Assembly (NCBI GenBank): GCA_014607495.2 | Contig: CP053160.1 | Span: 8,308,001-8,372,000, forward strand | Length of the DNA stretch: 64,000 bases | From: Carposina sasakii | Taxonomy: Eukaryota > Arthropoda > Insecta > Lepidoptera > Carposinidae | Reading direction: 5' to 3' | Shown here: positions 23,320 to 36,070 of the stretch, piece after piece | Numbering within the stretch: the first letter of the stretch is position 1 | Layout: the number at the start of each line of letters is the position of its first letter | Program-made: the position numbers and the translations under genes | Notes under the pieces: generated by a model | What the model saw: the letters and a program-made list of their open reading frames with translations, nothing else | Told to the model about the DNA's origin: nothing | The model's database searches: none

Positions 23320-23831
23320 TAATCTGTGTACCTATGTAAAAAAAATATCTGGTCCAAAATCATGCACAAGACCTATTTTATGAAAGCAAATCTACCTTCC
23401 GGGATAAAGTAAAGGCTACCTAAAATTTTTTTATCAAATTTGTCAGTATAAAGAAAATCACTACATTAGCTATTACAAGGTAATAAAGGTATTCACAGTC
23501 CAACGGTGAAACCACTAAAACTTTGAACAAGTCTCAGCCCTTAGAAGTCCCTGTGGGCCTAAACTTGTTCGACCCTATTCTGACCTGTAGGGACGCCCTC
23601 CGATTCCAGTAATTTAATCCTGCTTATGACTGAAACGCACCTCTCTCTTTTGCAGTCAATTCTACCTATACATAATCCAAGTGAAAATGTAGACATAAAT
23701 AGTGAATCAACGATCAAAATAATATGTCAAAGAACTAGATTTATAACATTCAAGGATAACACTAGATAATAAATGTAAACAATCGTCGAAAATTAAACAT
23801 GTATGTATAGTGTTTCTCTACTACATACTCG

Positions 23832-24233
23832 TATTTTCCTTGCCACCCTTAAAGAAGGGTACGTACTCGGCATATCAAATAAAGTAAGTTTATGCCAAAA
23901 AACATGCTGGGAAGGATATGTAATTTTTTTTTATTGTTTGTGTGTACAATAAGGAATACAAAAAATATTTACATGATCGGGTAAAATTTATAGTGTCCAC
24001 TGTTTATGCTAGTTTTTTCATAGACAGATATTAAATTATTTCTCGTGGAAAAAACTTGCTACGCGCGTCAATGTGCATTTATTCAGAAAAACGCAGTCTA
24101 CTTATTCAACTTTGGACCCTAATATCTTGGGAACCAGACACTTCCCAGGTATGCTTCCATGGAGAAAAATTATCGTGGTGATGAGGAGATTCCATAGTTT
24201 TCGGGAACGTTGACGACCAAAAAACAACCTGTA
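23832..24233 (-). mobile_element. Non-autonomous element, TACAGGATG family, copy C (inverted)
   Basis: Minus-strand copy containing GAGGAGATTCCATAGTTTTC and GGGAACCAGACACTTCCCAG, ending AAACAACCTGTA. The left end is decayed. Confidence 0.75.
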
Positions 24234-25304
24234 TAGTTGCATTTCCAAAAGATGAAGACTATAATAGAAATCCTACAGACACGTTTAGCATACTCTTTGA
24301 TTGCCTAAACGAATGAAGTTTTTATAATAGCAGTGCAGATTCACTAGAATAAATCAGCTGAATTTCCTTCCGGTCTGGGGGTCTAGTCTGAAATGCCGCT
24401 TTCGAATCTTTCGGTCCGACCGAAGCCCGACCGAATCGAAGCCTTAGACCCTACTACGAAATTGCTTCGGATGTTCACAACTCATTCAGAACCATAGAGA
24501 ATAATTCACATTGACTAATATTATAAGCTTTCTATTATCTAGCCTTATACCTGTCAAATAGAGTTCGATCGGACCGAATGAAAAATCGGCCCGACTGACC
24601 CGATCGAAGGTAGTTCGTAGTAGGAAACACCTCGATATTCGGCCGATACTTCGTTTATTGTCACTTCAGAGTAGACGTCCTGATTCCGCTATGCTAAACG
24701 TGGTTGCGAGATCTTCTTTATGATCCTGAATGTAGAAGCGTGTTTAAAATATAAAAAAATTACCAGAATTAGGGGCTTGTTCCTTCCGCGGTCACGTACA
24801 CAACTTATAACAAACTTCATCATACTAATTTCGTGCTAATTAGAGGGATTGTAAGGAGATTCTCGGAAAACTAGCCTTAAGTTACTCGGCTTACAATTAT
24901 GACAGAAAATACGCACATACAATATAGTGACGCTCATTATCCCCCAAGGAGGTTGGGCAGACGTGTGCAAATTGCACACCCACTTTTCACCAGTTAGCCT
25001 AAGTCCCACGTGGTAAGTGTTGAGCCTATTGTCGCTTTTTGTGCACAAATACATATGATAGAACATTGTTTATTTTCTTACTCGTTTTTTTACATGTTTG
25101 TACAGGAAAGCGTGGGGTGAATAAAAAGAATGAAAATATGAAAATACGTACTCAAATGGTTTATTTTTAATATAACCGAGCAATGATACTGAACTACTGT
25201 AATGTTAATGTACTTTTCCTTTTTATGTGCATTCTCATTTTTGTTTACTCCGATTCTCTTTATTATTCTTCTCGTATTGCCTTGTGTTGTTTTACATATA
25301 TACA

Positions 25305-25620
25305 TACATAATAATCACGCCTCTTTCCCGGAGGGGTAGGCAGAGATCACGGAGCTCCATTTGCTACGATCCTGACACACCTCTTTCGCTTCATCTACTT
25401 TCATGATATTCTTCATGCACGCTGGTCGGTTTAGGGTACTCTTGACTTGACCTTTCTTTAGAATTTCACCAATTTGATCGGTGAAAGTCCAGCGACCCTT
25501 CCATCCACTCTTTCGTTGTACACTTTCTTTGTCAGTCTACTTTCACTCATCCTCTCCACATGCCCAAACCACCTCAACATACCCTTCTTAATCTTCGTCA
25601 CCACGTCTGTTGTTTTAATT
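25305..25620 (-). pseudogene. RTE-type LINE reverse transcriptase fragment
   Basis: The minus strand reads KKGMLRWFGHVERMSESRL then TKKVYNERVDGRVAG before a frame break. The rest (about 25310-25450) still resembles the end of such ORFs (ACMKNIMKVDEAK, QDRSKWSS). This is the usual C-terminal region of RTE-like endonuclease/reverse transcriptases of Lepidoptera. It is dead. Confidence 0.75.
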
Positions 25621-26541
25621 ACTAATATATGTATTTCTCAAATTAAAAAATATTCTGTCCTATTCTCATGGATGGACAAATATCAAAGACTATGACAAAT
25701 TGTTTGATCAGTAGTCAAGCTTAAAATAATCTGTGCTATCATTTAAATCTCATTGAAAGACCTTCAATCTCATTGAAAGACCAGCGCTGGTTGAAGACAT
25801 CCAATAATGAGCTGAGGTAGATAGAGCTGAGCCCAGTATGTGACAATTCTTTTTGTTTTTTTTTCTGTCAAATAAGCCTTCCCATTCATTGTGTGGCAAG
25901 TTGACCCGAATCGAGGGCTATTGTCATTAATCGTTGAGTTAATCGGTAAGCTCCCAGAATAAATAGCGTTCATTCAAAATAAATACTGTACTAAAGGTTA
26001 CATTACAATGCAATAAATTGGTACATTAACTTTTTAAACAAAAGTGTTTTTCATCCTTATACATATGAAAATTTATTACTGTTCCTCGTTATCGCTAAAA
26101 CTCAAAGATGGCTGCACTGATTCTGATGAAATTTTCTGCGTATATTCGGTGGGTTTAATTGCTTAAAATATCCTAGATATCTTATTAGCATTGAATAAAA
26201 AGAGATTTAATATAAATTAGATATAATTAATGCTCTTTAAGTACATGGATCTGATTTCTTAAATTGATTAAATCCTTAATTTTTTCTTATCGCGACTGTA
26301 GTAAGTGTAATTCTACTGTCCTGTATAGTTCCGATAATGGATGGCGCTAGTTGCTATATGTATGACCACATTTTCTGTGTCACAGTATACAAAAATGTTA
26401 GTTCCGAAATCAGACATAGGAGTTATTCTATAAAACGGACTCTGGGTGCCTGCGATTGCGATCCTGATTTGGGAGTTGGCAATCTGCACTTCGGAATATA
26501 ACTTACACAATGGTAAAACACCCTATTGGTTTTGTCCACAG

Positions 26542-26686
26542 GCATTCGAGGAGTTGGAAGCCCTGCTCGCACGCAGCGACATCTGCATAGCCGTGAAAGA
26601 GAAGCTGGTCAAAGACTCAGGAGTGGCAGACGAGCATGCCTACGATGAGATTGTTCAGCGACTTCTAACAAAGCCCAGGGCAAGAG
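26542..26686 (+). CDS. mtt: mtt/mXR receptor, coding exon 4
   Basis: Residues 307-355, the second lobe of the Venus-flytrap domain: AFEELEALLARSDICIAVKE, then VQRLLTKPRARG. Entry is after TTGTCCACAG (the frame upstream is open by chance back to 26446); exit is AAGAG|GTGAGT in phase 1, splitting a glycine codon shared with exon 5. DICIAV aligns with the conserved buried strand found across mGluRs. No frame damage. Confidence 0.9.
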
Positions 26687-27539
26687 GTGAGTGGAAAAAA
26701 CTAAATGCGAACTTAAGGGCTCCGTCCGTGCGGTTATCTGTGAAATTCGGTTAATACAATGTTTGTTGTATGGGCGCTCCCTTATTATTTGTTCTCAGTA
26801 TTTATTTTTACAAGCAACTGTAATACTTCATTTATAAAAATATCAACTGTCAATCTATCATCATGACACCATGAGACAGACGTACAGGGTTAGGACATTA
26901 GGGTAAGGAAACTTTCTCGGGGTATCTCTGTTGATCCTGTCTATACGGGAGTTACAGTGGTGGGAATTAGTGGTAGGCCAATCCCGAAACATAATTTTTT
27001 AAGACTCCAATTCATTATTGTACAAAAGCAAATGTTTACAAAAAATATTGTTTTAAAAATGTACATCTTTAATTTTTCTCAAGACACAAATATCTTCTAG
27101 ATACAATTATTATGTTTCGTAAACAAATTAATAAAGTGCCTAATTGTCTACAAAGATCATCTATTCCTGAAAATAATTAATTAATATTTTCGTTCGACTT
27201 CGTAAACAATTTTATTATACGCCTTCACTAGAGTAAATACATCTACTTACTCATTGTTCTTCTTGTGCAATTAATACTATAGAAGAAATCGCAGTCTATT
27301 TACTCAACTTTGGACCCTAATATCTTGGGAACCAGACACTTCCCACGTATGCTTCCATGGAGAAAAATGATCGTCATGATAAGGAGATTCCGTAGTTTTC
27401 GGAAACGTTGACGACCAACAATCACCCTGTATATACTGTCGGTGTGTCTACAAATAAATACACCAATCGGCCGTATATAATTTTAATGGATTTGTACACA
27501 GAAAAATAACATTCTGGGACTTCTAAGAGGGGCTGTTTA

Positions 27540-27806
27540 TACAGGGTGTAACAACAGTTGTATGTTAAGGGAAATGCTATGAATAAAGCCCAGTATAGAG
27601 AACGTATCCACAAAATTTCAGCGTCAAAATCACATGTTTATTTTTCAAGATTGTATTCACATTTCTGAGTGGTTTAGGAATTCTCCGTACAATCTGGAAA
27701 ATTAAACATGAGAAATCGAAACTCAATTTTTAGGTAGGTATAGCTTCTCTACAGTGGGCTATTTTCATAGAATTTCGCTTAACATACCATTTTGTGACAA
27801 CTTGTA
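27540..27806. mobile_element. Fold-back MITE, CAGGGTGTAAC family
   Basis: TACAGGGTGTAACAACAGTT at the left; ATTTCGCTTAACATACCATT and a decayed CTTGTA at the right. Same family as 4906-5155. Confidence 0.75.
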
Positions 27807-28211
27807 TGCTACACAGTACAAACAATACGGGCTTATTAGATGTATTTTAAAGATGTAGATAAGTGAATTAAGAATTAAATATGTGCGCAAACTCAAAGTA
27901 AACAGCTATTTCTCGCAGTATATACACACATTTCTTCATTCTCAAAGAACCCCACAAAGCGGGAAAATTACAAGCTCTAACAAAAGATAAAACATTTCTT
28001 TTATCCCTTAGGTATCTTAAAACAATGAGCCTAAGCTCATTTTATATGTTTTATGTACATATGTTACGTCATATTTAACAAGACTCTGTATAAGGTCAGG
28101 CGCACATCAGAACAAGTCCTTTCTTATGTTAATCTCTCCTGTATGGTATGCATCATAAATATAACTATTGAATTATTTAAATTATCGCCTATTTTTTACC
28201 ATCTCCATTTA

Positions 28212-28318
28212 GGGCCGATTTTTCCATAAGCCAATCTAAAGATATATTTTATTGTCATTCTTAAAAGTTTAACCTTCATATAAGCTATCTGACCATTTGA
28301 AAAGTCAGCCCTTAAGGT
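28212..28318. repeat. Small fold-back repeat
   Basis: GGGCCGATTTTTCCATAAGC at the left and ATTTGAAAAGTCAGCCCTTA at the right are imperfectly inverted. Same family as 15206-15340 and 30530-30664. Confidence 0.5.
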
Positions 28319-29458
28319 ATTTAATTAGAGTTTTTTAATGTATAATTCTATTTTGATGTTGGCGACACTGATCATAAAACTTAACTGAGTTCAGCGACGT
28401 CTGTAGCGTTGAATAAAAATCTGCGTTTGGTTTGTTTTTCATCACATTGTTTACTACTAGGTGCCCACGACTTCGTTAACGTATCAACTTTTAGAATTCT
28501 CGTTCCCATGGGAATTTCTTTCCTATTCTTATCGAATACCTATGTCACACAAATACTCAAAGAATACACACTTAGATTCAAATCTCTAATATCAGCAGCG
28601 ATTATGGCTGTGAGGTAATCCGTCAGTCATTCAGAATAAAGAATTTTAAATAACCTAAGGTTCATCGATCACTATGCATCCGCTAGCTCTATCAAGCAAT
28701 GTGTGCAAATGATTGTGCAAGACAGTGTAAGCAAGCATTTAGTAACATACATAAGTACTTAGTTAAAAACAATATTAGGTTTTGCAGATCGCATGTTTCC
28801 TCATTAACACGAACTTTGATAACACAAACGCTACGAGATTACTACATAACAAAAACTTTACTAAGCCCGCTTTTATAATGTGTAAGTAGCCTAAAAGACA
28901 CAGGTATTTTCCACATCCCGCCACTGAAGACATCGTTACCATACCTCGCATGTTACACCTCCATTTATAAAATAAATAAACCAAATGTGAGAAGATTAAT
29001 TTCCCCCATCCCCATAATGTTACCTGTCTCCTACAAAGTTCCACGTCATCCATAACGCGCTAACTGGGCATTGAACTCTGTATGAAGAATGACTGTCATT
29101 AGGTTACGTTATTTTACCGCTAAAGCTAGATTTTTCACCGTCGCAATTTGTGAAAAATATTTTGCCAACTGCGCGGTTGTGTCATGTAAAATAATGGCAT
29201 TAATTTTATTATAAAAAATAAATAAATATGATCCTGTGCTGACGCGGGGCTTTTTATATTTTGATATTTATATTCATCAGCTGCATCTCTTTCCGTGCAT
29301 GTCGTAAGAGTCGGAAAAGGAGTTGAGTGGGCATTCCCTCAAGTGATAAGGTAACAACTAATCACTAATTGTTTACATCTCAGCCACTATGCTATACGTT
29401 GCTGCAGGATCTCATTTATGATCCTTCTGTTCTGGCTGCCCATTTTTGGGAACACAGC

Positions 29459-29527
29459 TGTGTGTATATATATGTGTGTATATATATATGTGTATATATA
29501 TATGTGTGTATATATGTGTGTATGAAT
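29459..29527 (+). repeat. TG/TA microsatellite
   Basis: An alternating TGTGTATATATATG pattern of about 70 bp. Confidence 0.9.
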
Positions 29528-30201
29528 GTATGAAAATTATAGAAATACATGTTTCTACGAAAGGGCTTTTGTAACAATTACTAGTACATAGATAAGATCA
29601 CGCCTTATTCCCGGAGAAGTAGGGAGTGATCAGAACCTCTATTTTCTACCTATTGTCCTGCAACTCCTATTTCGCTTTATCGATATATTTCATAATATAC
29701 ATCAAAAACACACGCTTTATGACAGTTAATTAATATTAATTATAAAATTGTAATTTAAACTATTAACTCATTTGTGGTTAAATCAGAAGCTCAATTTAAT
29801 TAATACACAAATGGGTTATTAAAATGTCAGAATTGAGTATAAAAAACCTTTCTAATTTCTGAGCCAAATAAGTTAATTTCCTGATATATATTAAAACTAG
29901 TCGATTTAGACTAAGCGTTGAAGAAATAAACATCTAAGTCATAAACATTAAATGCAACAAGTGGTTTGAGAACAAACAAGTTGTTAGGAAATTGTTTTTT
30001 CTCATTTGAATAAACCTATTCATGCATACATACAGAAACACACAGCTGTGCTACCGAAATGAGGCAAGGTCTTAAGGGAAATCCCATAGCCACGTTTAGC
30101 GAGAACAGATTCAAATGATCAGTGGTTGCTAGCTTATCATGTGAGAGAATGCCCAAGTCCCTTAATCGACTCTTACCACATTCACGGAAGGAAATGCATT
30201 A

Positions 30202-30469
30202 TACAGTGTGTAACAAAAAGGGTATGTTAGTTAAGCGAAAAGCTATGAATACAGCCCATTATAAAGAACCTATTCCCAAAGTTTAAGACTCGAAATCACA
30301 TGTTTATTTTTCAAGATTGTATGAATAATCCTGACTTATTTTGGAATTCTCCATACTAACTGTAAAAATAAACATTTGATTTTGAGTCTCAAATTTTGAG
30401 AATAGGTTCTATTTTGTGGGCTATTTTCATAGCTTTTTGCTTAACATACCCCCTTTGTTACACCCTGTA
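30202..30469. mobile_element. Fold-back MITE, CAGGGTGTAAC family
   Basis: Complete copy with inverted ends TACAGTGTGTAACAAAAAGG and TTTGTTACACCCTGTA, and interior CACATGTTTATTTTTCAAGA. Confidence 0.8.
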
Positions 30470-30529
30470 TATTCTAGTAAAGCACAGCTCTACCTTACTG
30501 ATGAATTCCGCCCGCGCTACTTCAGCTTC

Positions 30530-30664
30530 GTTAAGGACCGATTTTTTCAATTTAGATAGCTTATCTTAAGGATAAAGTTGATGCTGGCTCTGTCTTGATC
30601 AAGTTTGAGAGAAAGAAAACATCAAATTTATCCTACGGATTGGCTATCAACCCATTGATTATCG
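30530..30664. repeat. Small fold-back repeat
   Basis: Starts AAGGACCGATTTTTTCAATT and ends GATTATCGGGCC, with AAGGATAAAGTTGATG and ATCAAATTTATCC inverted inside. Confidence 0.5.
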
Positions 30665-30948
30665 GGCCTAAATGTTGTAACAGACGCTACGGCTAAATAT
30701 TATTCGCCGTTTGGTTACATAAGAGCCTGGACTATTAATTGAGCGTCTAATTAAGCTAGTTGACTGTGACATCCATTACGTATGATTAGCGCCTAATCAC
30801 CACAACTCCTCGGTCTACTCTCGAAGACCCGTATCGACATTATAACCTTGTTTTATTAAAACCGTAAACAACCAAAAAATGGGCTTCCGACCCATTCGAT
30901 AGGCATTACAGCAAATTGGACGGTATCTCCACGCGATATAGCATATAG

Positions 30949-31158
30949 CTGCTCAGCAAGGATATAAATTACCCCTCCCCCTTACAGTCTGGCAGGACTG
31001 ATAGCCAGCTGGTGCTGGGACAATTTGCCGGTAAACTGGTTACGCAGATTGAAACCGTATTGCGTAGTATAATAGTCGATTACGGTTTAGCACGCTCCGG
31101 ATGCGTTGCGATGGCCGATTTTTATCAACGCCTAGTTGAAGGGTTAGATTCGGTTTAG
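30949..31158 (+). CDS. Unrecognised short ORF with acceptor-like start
   Basis: A 69-codon open frame after a stop at 30946-30948, ending TAG at 31156-31158. It is preceded by a clean splice-acceptor-like tract (TTACCCCTCCCCCTTACAG, ending at 30987), and from there it reads SGRTDSQLVLGQFAGKLV then VDYGLARSGCVAMADFYQRL. The only internal ATG is late. Its GC content is above the surroundings (about 30880-31200). I recognise no family. It could be the tail of an old mobile-element protein cut by the gypsy insertion at 31205, or chance. Confidence 0.25.
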   Translation: MLSKDINYPSPLQSGRTDSQLVLGQFAGKLVTQIETVLRSIIVDYGLARSGCVAMADFYQRLVEGLDSV

Positions 31159-31204
31159 GCTGGGTTCCGTGGGGGAAAAAATCTGGAAAAGCTGTGACCA
31201 CAGT

Positions 31205-31454
31205 TTAGGCTATGCCTAGTTGATAATAAATAATACTCAGATGAAGGTTGAATCGGGAATGAGATTTATTTGTAAATGACACATATTTATACATAAGCTT
31301 AATTCTACACTAACATACAGAGAGTGCGCAGCTAGTTGAGAGCGAGCGAGAGAGACAGTATTTCTGTCTCACGACTATAAAATAAAATATCGCGCAACGC
31401 GGTCGTTCGGCTCAGTCTGTGTCGAGACATGCAGCTCTGCAGATCGACGCTACA
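31205..31454 (-). repeat. Gypsy 3' LTR
   Basis: Minus strand begins TGTAGCGTCGATCTGCAGAG and ends GGCATAGCCTAA. It contains GAGAGCGAGCGAGAGAGA on the plus strand. Matches 37988-38238 apart from one base. Confidence 0.95.
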
Positions 31455-31464
31455 GGGCTCCCCT

Positions 31465-31740
31465 TCAAGTAAAGCGTACCGGCGGCTTGATAATCCGACC
31501 CGCACTAGAACGCTTTACGTGCTGACTGTCGCTGATGGCGGGTTTCATAGTTTTAGTGCTTGCTGCGTGGTCGTCGTCTGCTATGATGTATGCTGGCTTT
31601 AGTCGGTCGATGGAGATGACGGCTTCACGATTTTGCAACTGGATTTTATAGAATTTGTCGGCTCTGTCCAATACTCGATATGGTCCATCGTAAGGCGGTT
31701 GCAATGGTTTCTTAACGGCGTCCACTCGAACAAACACGAA
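31465..31740 (-). pseudogene. Gypsy integrase C-terminal tail, out of frame
   Basis: The minus-strand frame reads VRVDAVKKPLQPPYDGPYRV then ISIDRLKPAY, the usual C-terminal end of insect gypsy integrases. It is in a different frame from the main pol ORF, whose reading goes off register at about 31740-31830 and stops at 31599. A sequencing error in the assembly would look the same. Confidence 0.8.
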
Positions 31741-34658
31741 CTTGCATGAATGTAAGTCGGGGTGGATGAAGGTTGCGCGGCTGTTGCTATGCGGGGTTGG
31801 TGCGCGACTGGCTTGAATTTGTTAATTGTTTGCCGCAGTTTTTCCACGTAGTCGTAGTCCAAATTTTCGTAGGTGTTGCTTGTAGTCGTAGTGAAAAAAT
31901 CTCCTGGAAGTCGCAAATTCCGTCCATAGGTGAGTTGCGCGGCGCTGACGTCGGTGTCGGTTCTCATAGCTGCGCGTAGGCCGAGGAGGATAGTTGGTAG
32001 TTCATCTACCCAGCTGGTGCTAGATTTCAACCGGGCCATAAGTGCTGCCTTCATAGATCGGTGCCAACGTTCTACCAACCCGTTGCTTTGAGGGTGGTAT
32101 GCAGTAGTTCTAATTTTTTCGGCGCCAACAAGCCGCGAGAGGGCGCTGAATATGCTGCTCTCAAATTGACGGCCTTGATCGGATGTGATTTTCTCTGGGC
32201 AGCCGAATCGCGCGATCCAGTTTTCATATATGGTTTTGGCAATAACTTCGGCGGTTATTTCGTAGACTGGGACGGCTTCCGGCCAACGAGTACCGCGGTC
32301 TATCATTGTCACGCAGTATCGATGGCCATGCTGTGTGGTAGGCAGTGGTCCAACTATATCGACGTGTAGATGCGAGAATCGGTCGGCTGGTTGTGGGAAT
32401 GCAGATATCGCACTAGCCGTGTGTCGCTGAATTTTCGCCCGCTGACACGCGATGCATGCTTTGGTCCATTTGCCGACGTCGATGTTCATTGATGGCCAGA
32501 AATATCGTTGCTGAATGAGCTTGCGCGTAGTTCGTATTCCTGGGTGGCTAATACCGTGGACGGCGTTGAATGCGATGCGACGGTATGCTTCAGGTATGTA
32601 CGGGCGTGCGTTTGATGTAGAACATTCGCAGTATATATGTTTTTTCGCTGTGTCCAATTGTACTTTTTCCAGTAATAAATTTTCTTGTTTTGCCAACGTG
32701 TGTATAGCGCTGTCTCGCTCTTGCGCGTCTGCTAACTGTTCATAATCGATTGTGGTGGGAAAGGAGATAACTTCTATCCTGGACAACGCGTCGGCCACGG
32801 TGTTGTGCTGCCCATTGATGTGACGAATATCGGTGGTAAATTCACTTATGAATAAAATCTGTCGAGCTCGGCGCGGTGTTTCGCTGTCGCTGCCAACTTT
32901 AGTAAAAGCGTATATGAGCGGCTTATGGTCTGTGTAGATAATTAGCTGTCTTCCTTCGAATATTTTTCTAAAATGTTTCATGGCCATGTATATTGCTAGT
33001 AGCTCTCGGTCGTAGGCGCTGTATTTTGCTTGTGCCTCGGATAACTTTTTTGAGAAGTATCCGAGTGGTTGCCACGCGCCATTCACTCGTTGTTGTAAAA
33101 CCGCGCCCGCACACGTGTTAGATGCGTCACACATGAGTGCGAGCGGGACGGAGTGATGCGGATGAGCCAGGAGGGCGGCGTCTTGAATGCTCTTTTTACA
33201 GTTTTCATATGCTCTGTTTGCTTCTTCGGTCCATTTTATTTCTGTTTTATCTCGCTTTTTGCAGTTATGTAGATAGGCATGAAGAGGTGCTTGTATGGTG
33301 GCTGCTTGCGGTATATTTTCCCGGTAGTAATTAATCATACCGAGAAAACGCCTGAGTTGTTCGATCGTCGTAGGCTTTGGATAATTCACTATTGCTGTGA
33401 TTTTTTCTTCAGGCGCTTTGATGCCATGCTGAGACACCGCGTAGCCGAGAAATGTTAGTTGTTGTCGACCAAAAATGCATTTTGAAGGGTTGATTGTGAT
33501 GCCGTAGTCTTCAAATCTTTTCAATACTTCTTGTATGTGATTGCGGTGTTGTGTTTCGTTATCTGAAGCTATCAGAACGTCATCAATGAATGGAAATGCG
33601 TAGTCCAGACCTCGGAGCACTTCGTGAATGAACCTCTGGAAGGTTTGGCCGGCGTTACGAAGTCCTGGGCACATCCGTGGAAATTCGTACAGGCCGAAGG
33701 GAGTTATTATTGCTGTTTTTTCTATGTCTTGATCTGCTACAGCCACTTGTTGATATGCTCGGTTAAGGTCCAGAGTGGAGAATATTTTCTTCCCGGCGAG
33801 ATGATAAGTAAAATCGCGTAGGCGCGGTACGGGATAGCGGTCGGGTATAGTAACCGCGTTTAGCCTGCGATAGTCCCCACAGACGCGTAGGTCGCCGTTT
33901 TTCTTGGGGACTATGTGAAGTGGGCTAGCCCATGGACTTTTACTTGGGCGACAAAGTCCTTGCTGCATCATGTTCTCGAATTCCTTTTTGACAGTATCTT
34001 GACGATGCGGTGGTATCGGTCGTGCTCGAGTGTAGATTGGAGGGCCGGTGGTTTCAATACAGTGTGTAACGTGATGCTTAGGATTGAGCTTCATAGTAGA
34101 TAAGCGCGTAGTCCCTGGGAATTGTTCTAGTATGTCGTGAAATGATTGTTTGCGATCGATGCTTCTGATAGTAGGTATGTTGGTAGTACAAGCGGGTGCG
34201 TTAATAGCTAGGCTTGTAACGTTGTCTATAAGTCTTCGGTTTTTCAGATCGACGATTAAATTGTGATGTTTGAGGAAGTCGGCTCCTAGGATTGGTTTGG
34301 TGACTGCGGCAACAATAAACTTCCACTTAAATGGGCGCCGCAGGTTGAAATCAAGCTCAATTGTTCTTTCTCCGTAGGTTGGTATTGTAGTATTATTAGC
34401 TGCATAAAGGTTAAATGGTAATGGTGTTGCCACTTCGCCTCTTTTCTTTGGTATGACCGATATATTTGCACCGGTGTCTACCAAAAATGTAAGCTTCGTT
34501 TTTCTATCGGTGACGAACAGGCGGTAAGATTTCTCTGTCACGCTGGAATCCGCCTCAGCCAACGTGATTATTAATTTCCCGAATTCCTGGAATCGTTGAA
34601 TGTACACGGGTGCGTACAGCGACGTGCATCTGCTCCGAATCGGCGATGGTAAAAGCAA
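31740..34658 (-). CDS. pol: Gypsy Pol polyprotein (PR-RT-RNaseH-IN)
   Basis: The long minus-strand frame runs 31599-34658 (1019 codons), with genuine pol sequence to about 31740-31830. Aspartic protease: DTGA at residues 61-64. Reverse transcriptase: LDLNRAYQQV near 297 and the catalytic FIDD at 357-360. RNase H: D511, E552, D577 (YTDHKPL). Integrase: zinc-binding H701, H705, C735, C738, then D767 (VDIVGPL), D827 (SDQG) and E863 (NGLVERW). All catalytic residues are present. It copies element RNA and integrates the DNA in the nucleus. The start overlaps the gag end by about 88 bases in another frame, suggesting ribosomal frameshifting. The last part of integrase is out of frame. Confidence 0.93.
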
Positions 34659-35247
34659 TACGGCGAAGGAGTAGCGCTGCGGGAGCGTGGCGGCGGTCTG
34701 TCGGCACCGTAGCGATTATTGTAGTAGCGCGGTACTCGGCGTGAAGGATAGCGATGATTTTCATTTTTCAGGGCTGCGACTTCTAGTGATAATTTTCTTA
34801 TTTCTTCGACTAGATGGTGTGTATCGACGTGCTGCGACGTCGAGGGTGTCGGCGTGGCTGGCGTGGCACGTACGGCGGCGACTTCGACACTTTGTTCTAG
34901 CATTTTGTCTGCGATTAATGCGAGTTCGTCGAGTGCGACGTGCTTGCTGACGCTGTCACTGACGACAAGGACAGAGCGGACATGTGGTGGTAGGTGATTC
35001 ATCCACATAAGCCGAAGAGTTGAGTCGGGCACCTTCTCCATTGCTAGGTTCCGCATGCGCCGTAATAATTGTGTGGGTCGTTGATCGCCAAGTTCCATTT
35101 CGGAGAGTAGCTTTTGAAACTGCCGTCCTTCGCTTTCTTCATATACAGAAATCAAGCGTTCCTTCAGGGCTAAGTATTGGTTCGACTTCGGTGGGTTGTA
35201 CAGCAGATCACAAATTTGTTCAACATCGCATTTTTCTAATCGTGCTA
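34571..35247 (-). pseudogene. gag: Gypsy Gag, C-terminal three quarters
   Basis: From the pogo-element boundary the frame reads ARLEKCDVEQICDLLYNPP, capsid-like helices, an Arg-rich stretch, and the nucleocapsid box CFYHRRFGADARRCTHPC. The Cys/His spacing is the unusual one of the CsRn1 clade rather than the retroviral CCHC knuckle. The apparent N-terminal residues encoded above 35247 belong to the inserted transposon. It is broken from its 5' portion (37759-37955), so no normal Gag is expected. Confidence 0.85.
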
Positions 35248-36070
35248 AGGTAAAGGGCCCGATTATGAGACAATGTCCATATTTATGATACACGAATGGA
35301 AAATACGTTAAATAATTTTAAAAAATCAAGTAAACTTAAATATAAAAATTTCAACAAGTACATATTTTATTAAGTTCCTAAAGCAATTCATTCATTTTAT
35401 AATTTATGTAATAGATACAGTTAAAAAAAAAATTACAATTGCTTGGTTCATAATTTGCACTCAAACTCACACTAGAAGAAGTAAAACTTACAATGATTAT
35501 CTAATTATTATCCTGGTCAAAAAACATTGCTTTAGCGACTTTTATACGTATGTTATATATTAATTAAAAGCTAATGAGTAGTAAATTTAATCAGTAAAAG
35601 TATTTTTATGTTATTAATAGTGAAAGTATTTTATTTTTGAGTGTCTCATAATACCTACAGTTTTTTTCTTGCATGTCCGATTTTATGAGACACTTTATCG
35701 GGTGTATCGCGCAATATGGACATATGATTTATCTGCAGTCCCAGTGTGATGAGACAGTTTATATTGAAAGTGATAATTATTAGTAATAATTAAGTATAAC
35801 TAATAATTTATAAAAAGACAGCGTGTACACATAGTTTGAAACATTGTTGATTCATAAAACTTTAAATAATTATTTTTAAAGTAAGTATATCACATTTATT
35901 TGACTGAAATTATAAACTTAACCTCCAACTATGACAACATACGGATGCTCAATTTTGTATCTTAGTTGTTTTATTTAATTTTAATTATTAATTTATTAAA
36001 TATCTTCAAAATTAATATAATGTTAATTCATTTCATATTTCAGATTCTAAAAAAAAAGCTAATTGAAAAA

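Larger units (their letters stand above)
18467..26541 (+). other. mtt: mtt intron 3
   Basis: An 8.1 kb intron, GTCAGT to TTGTCCACAG. Besides the elements listed separately it contains 18520-18665 and 24925-25045 (a repeat with CACGCCCATTATCCCTC and CACACCCACTTTTCACCAG), 18896-19115 and 21745-21935 (CAGTCCACT family), 19795-19930, and 24350-24740 (CATCTCCTTCC family, interrupted at about 24387-24662 by an inverted TTCGGTCCGACCGAA-type insertion). 20979-21130 belongs to the GCGACTTCGTCCGCG family. 19930-20330, 20400-20970 and 25630-26440 show nothing recognisable. Confidence 0.7.

Noticed and set aside
31773..35253. Several plus-strand ORFs of 60-102 codons across the gypsy element
   Set aside because: They are antisense shadows of the pol and gag frames and have no domain signal.
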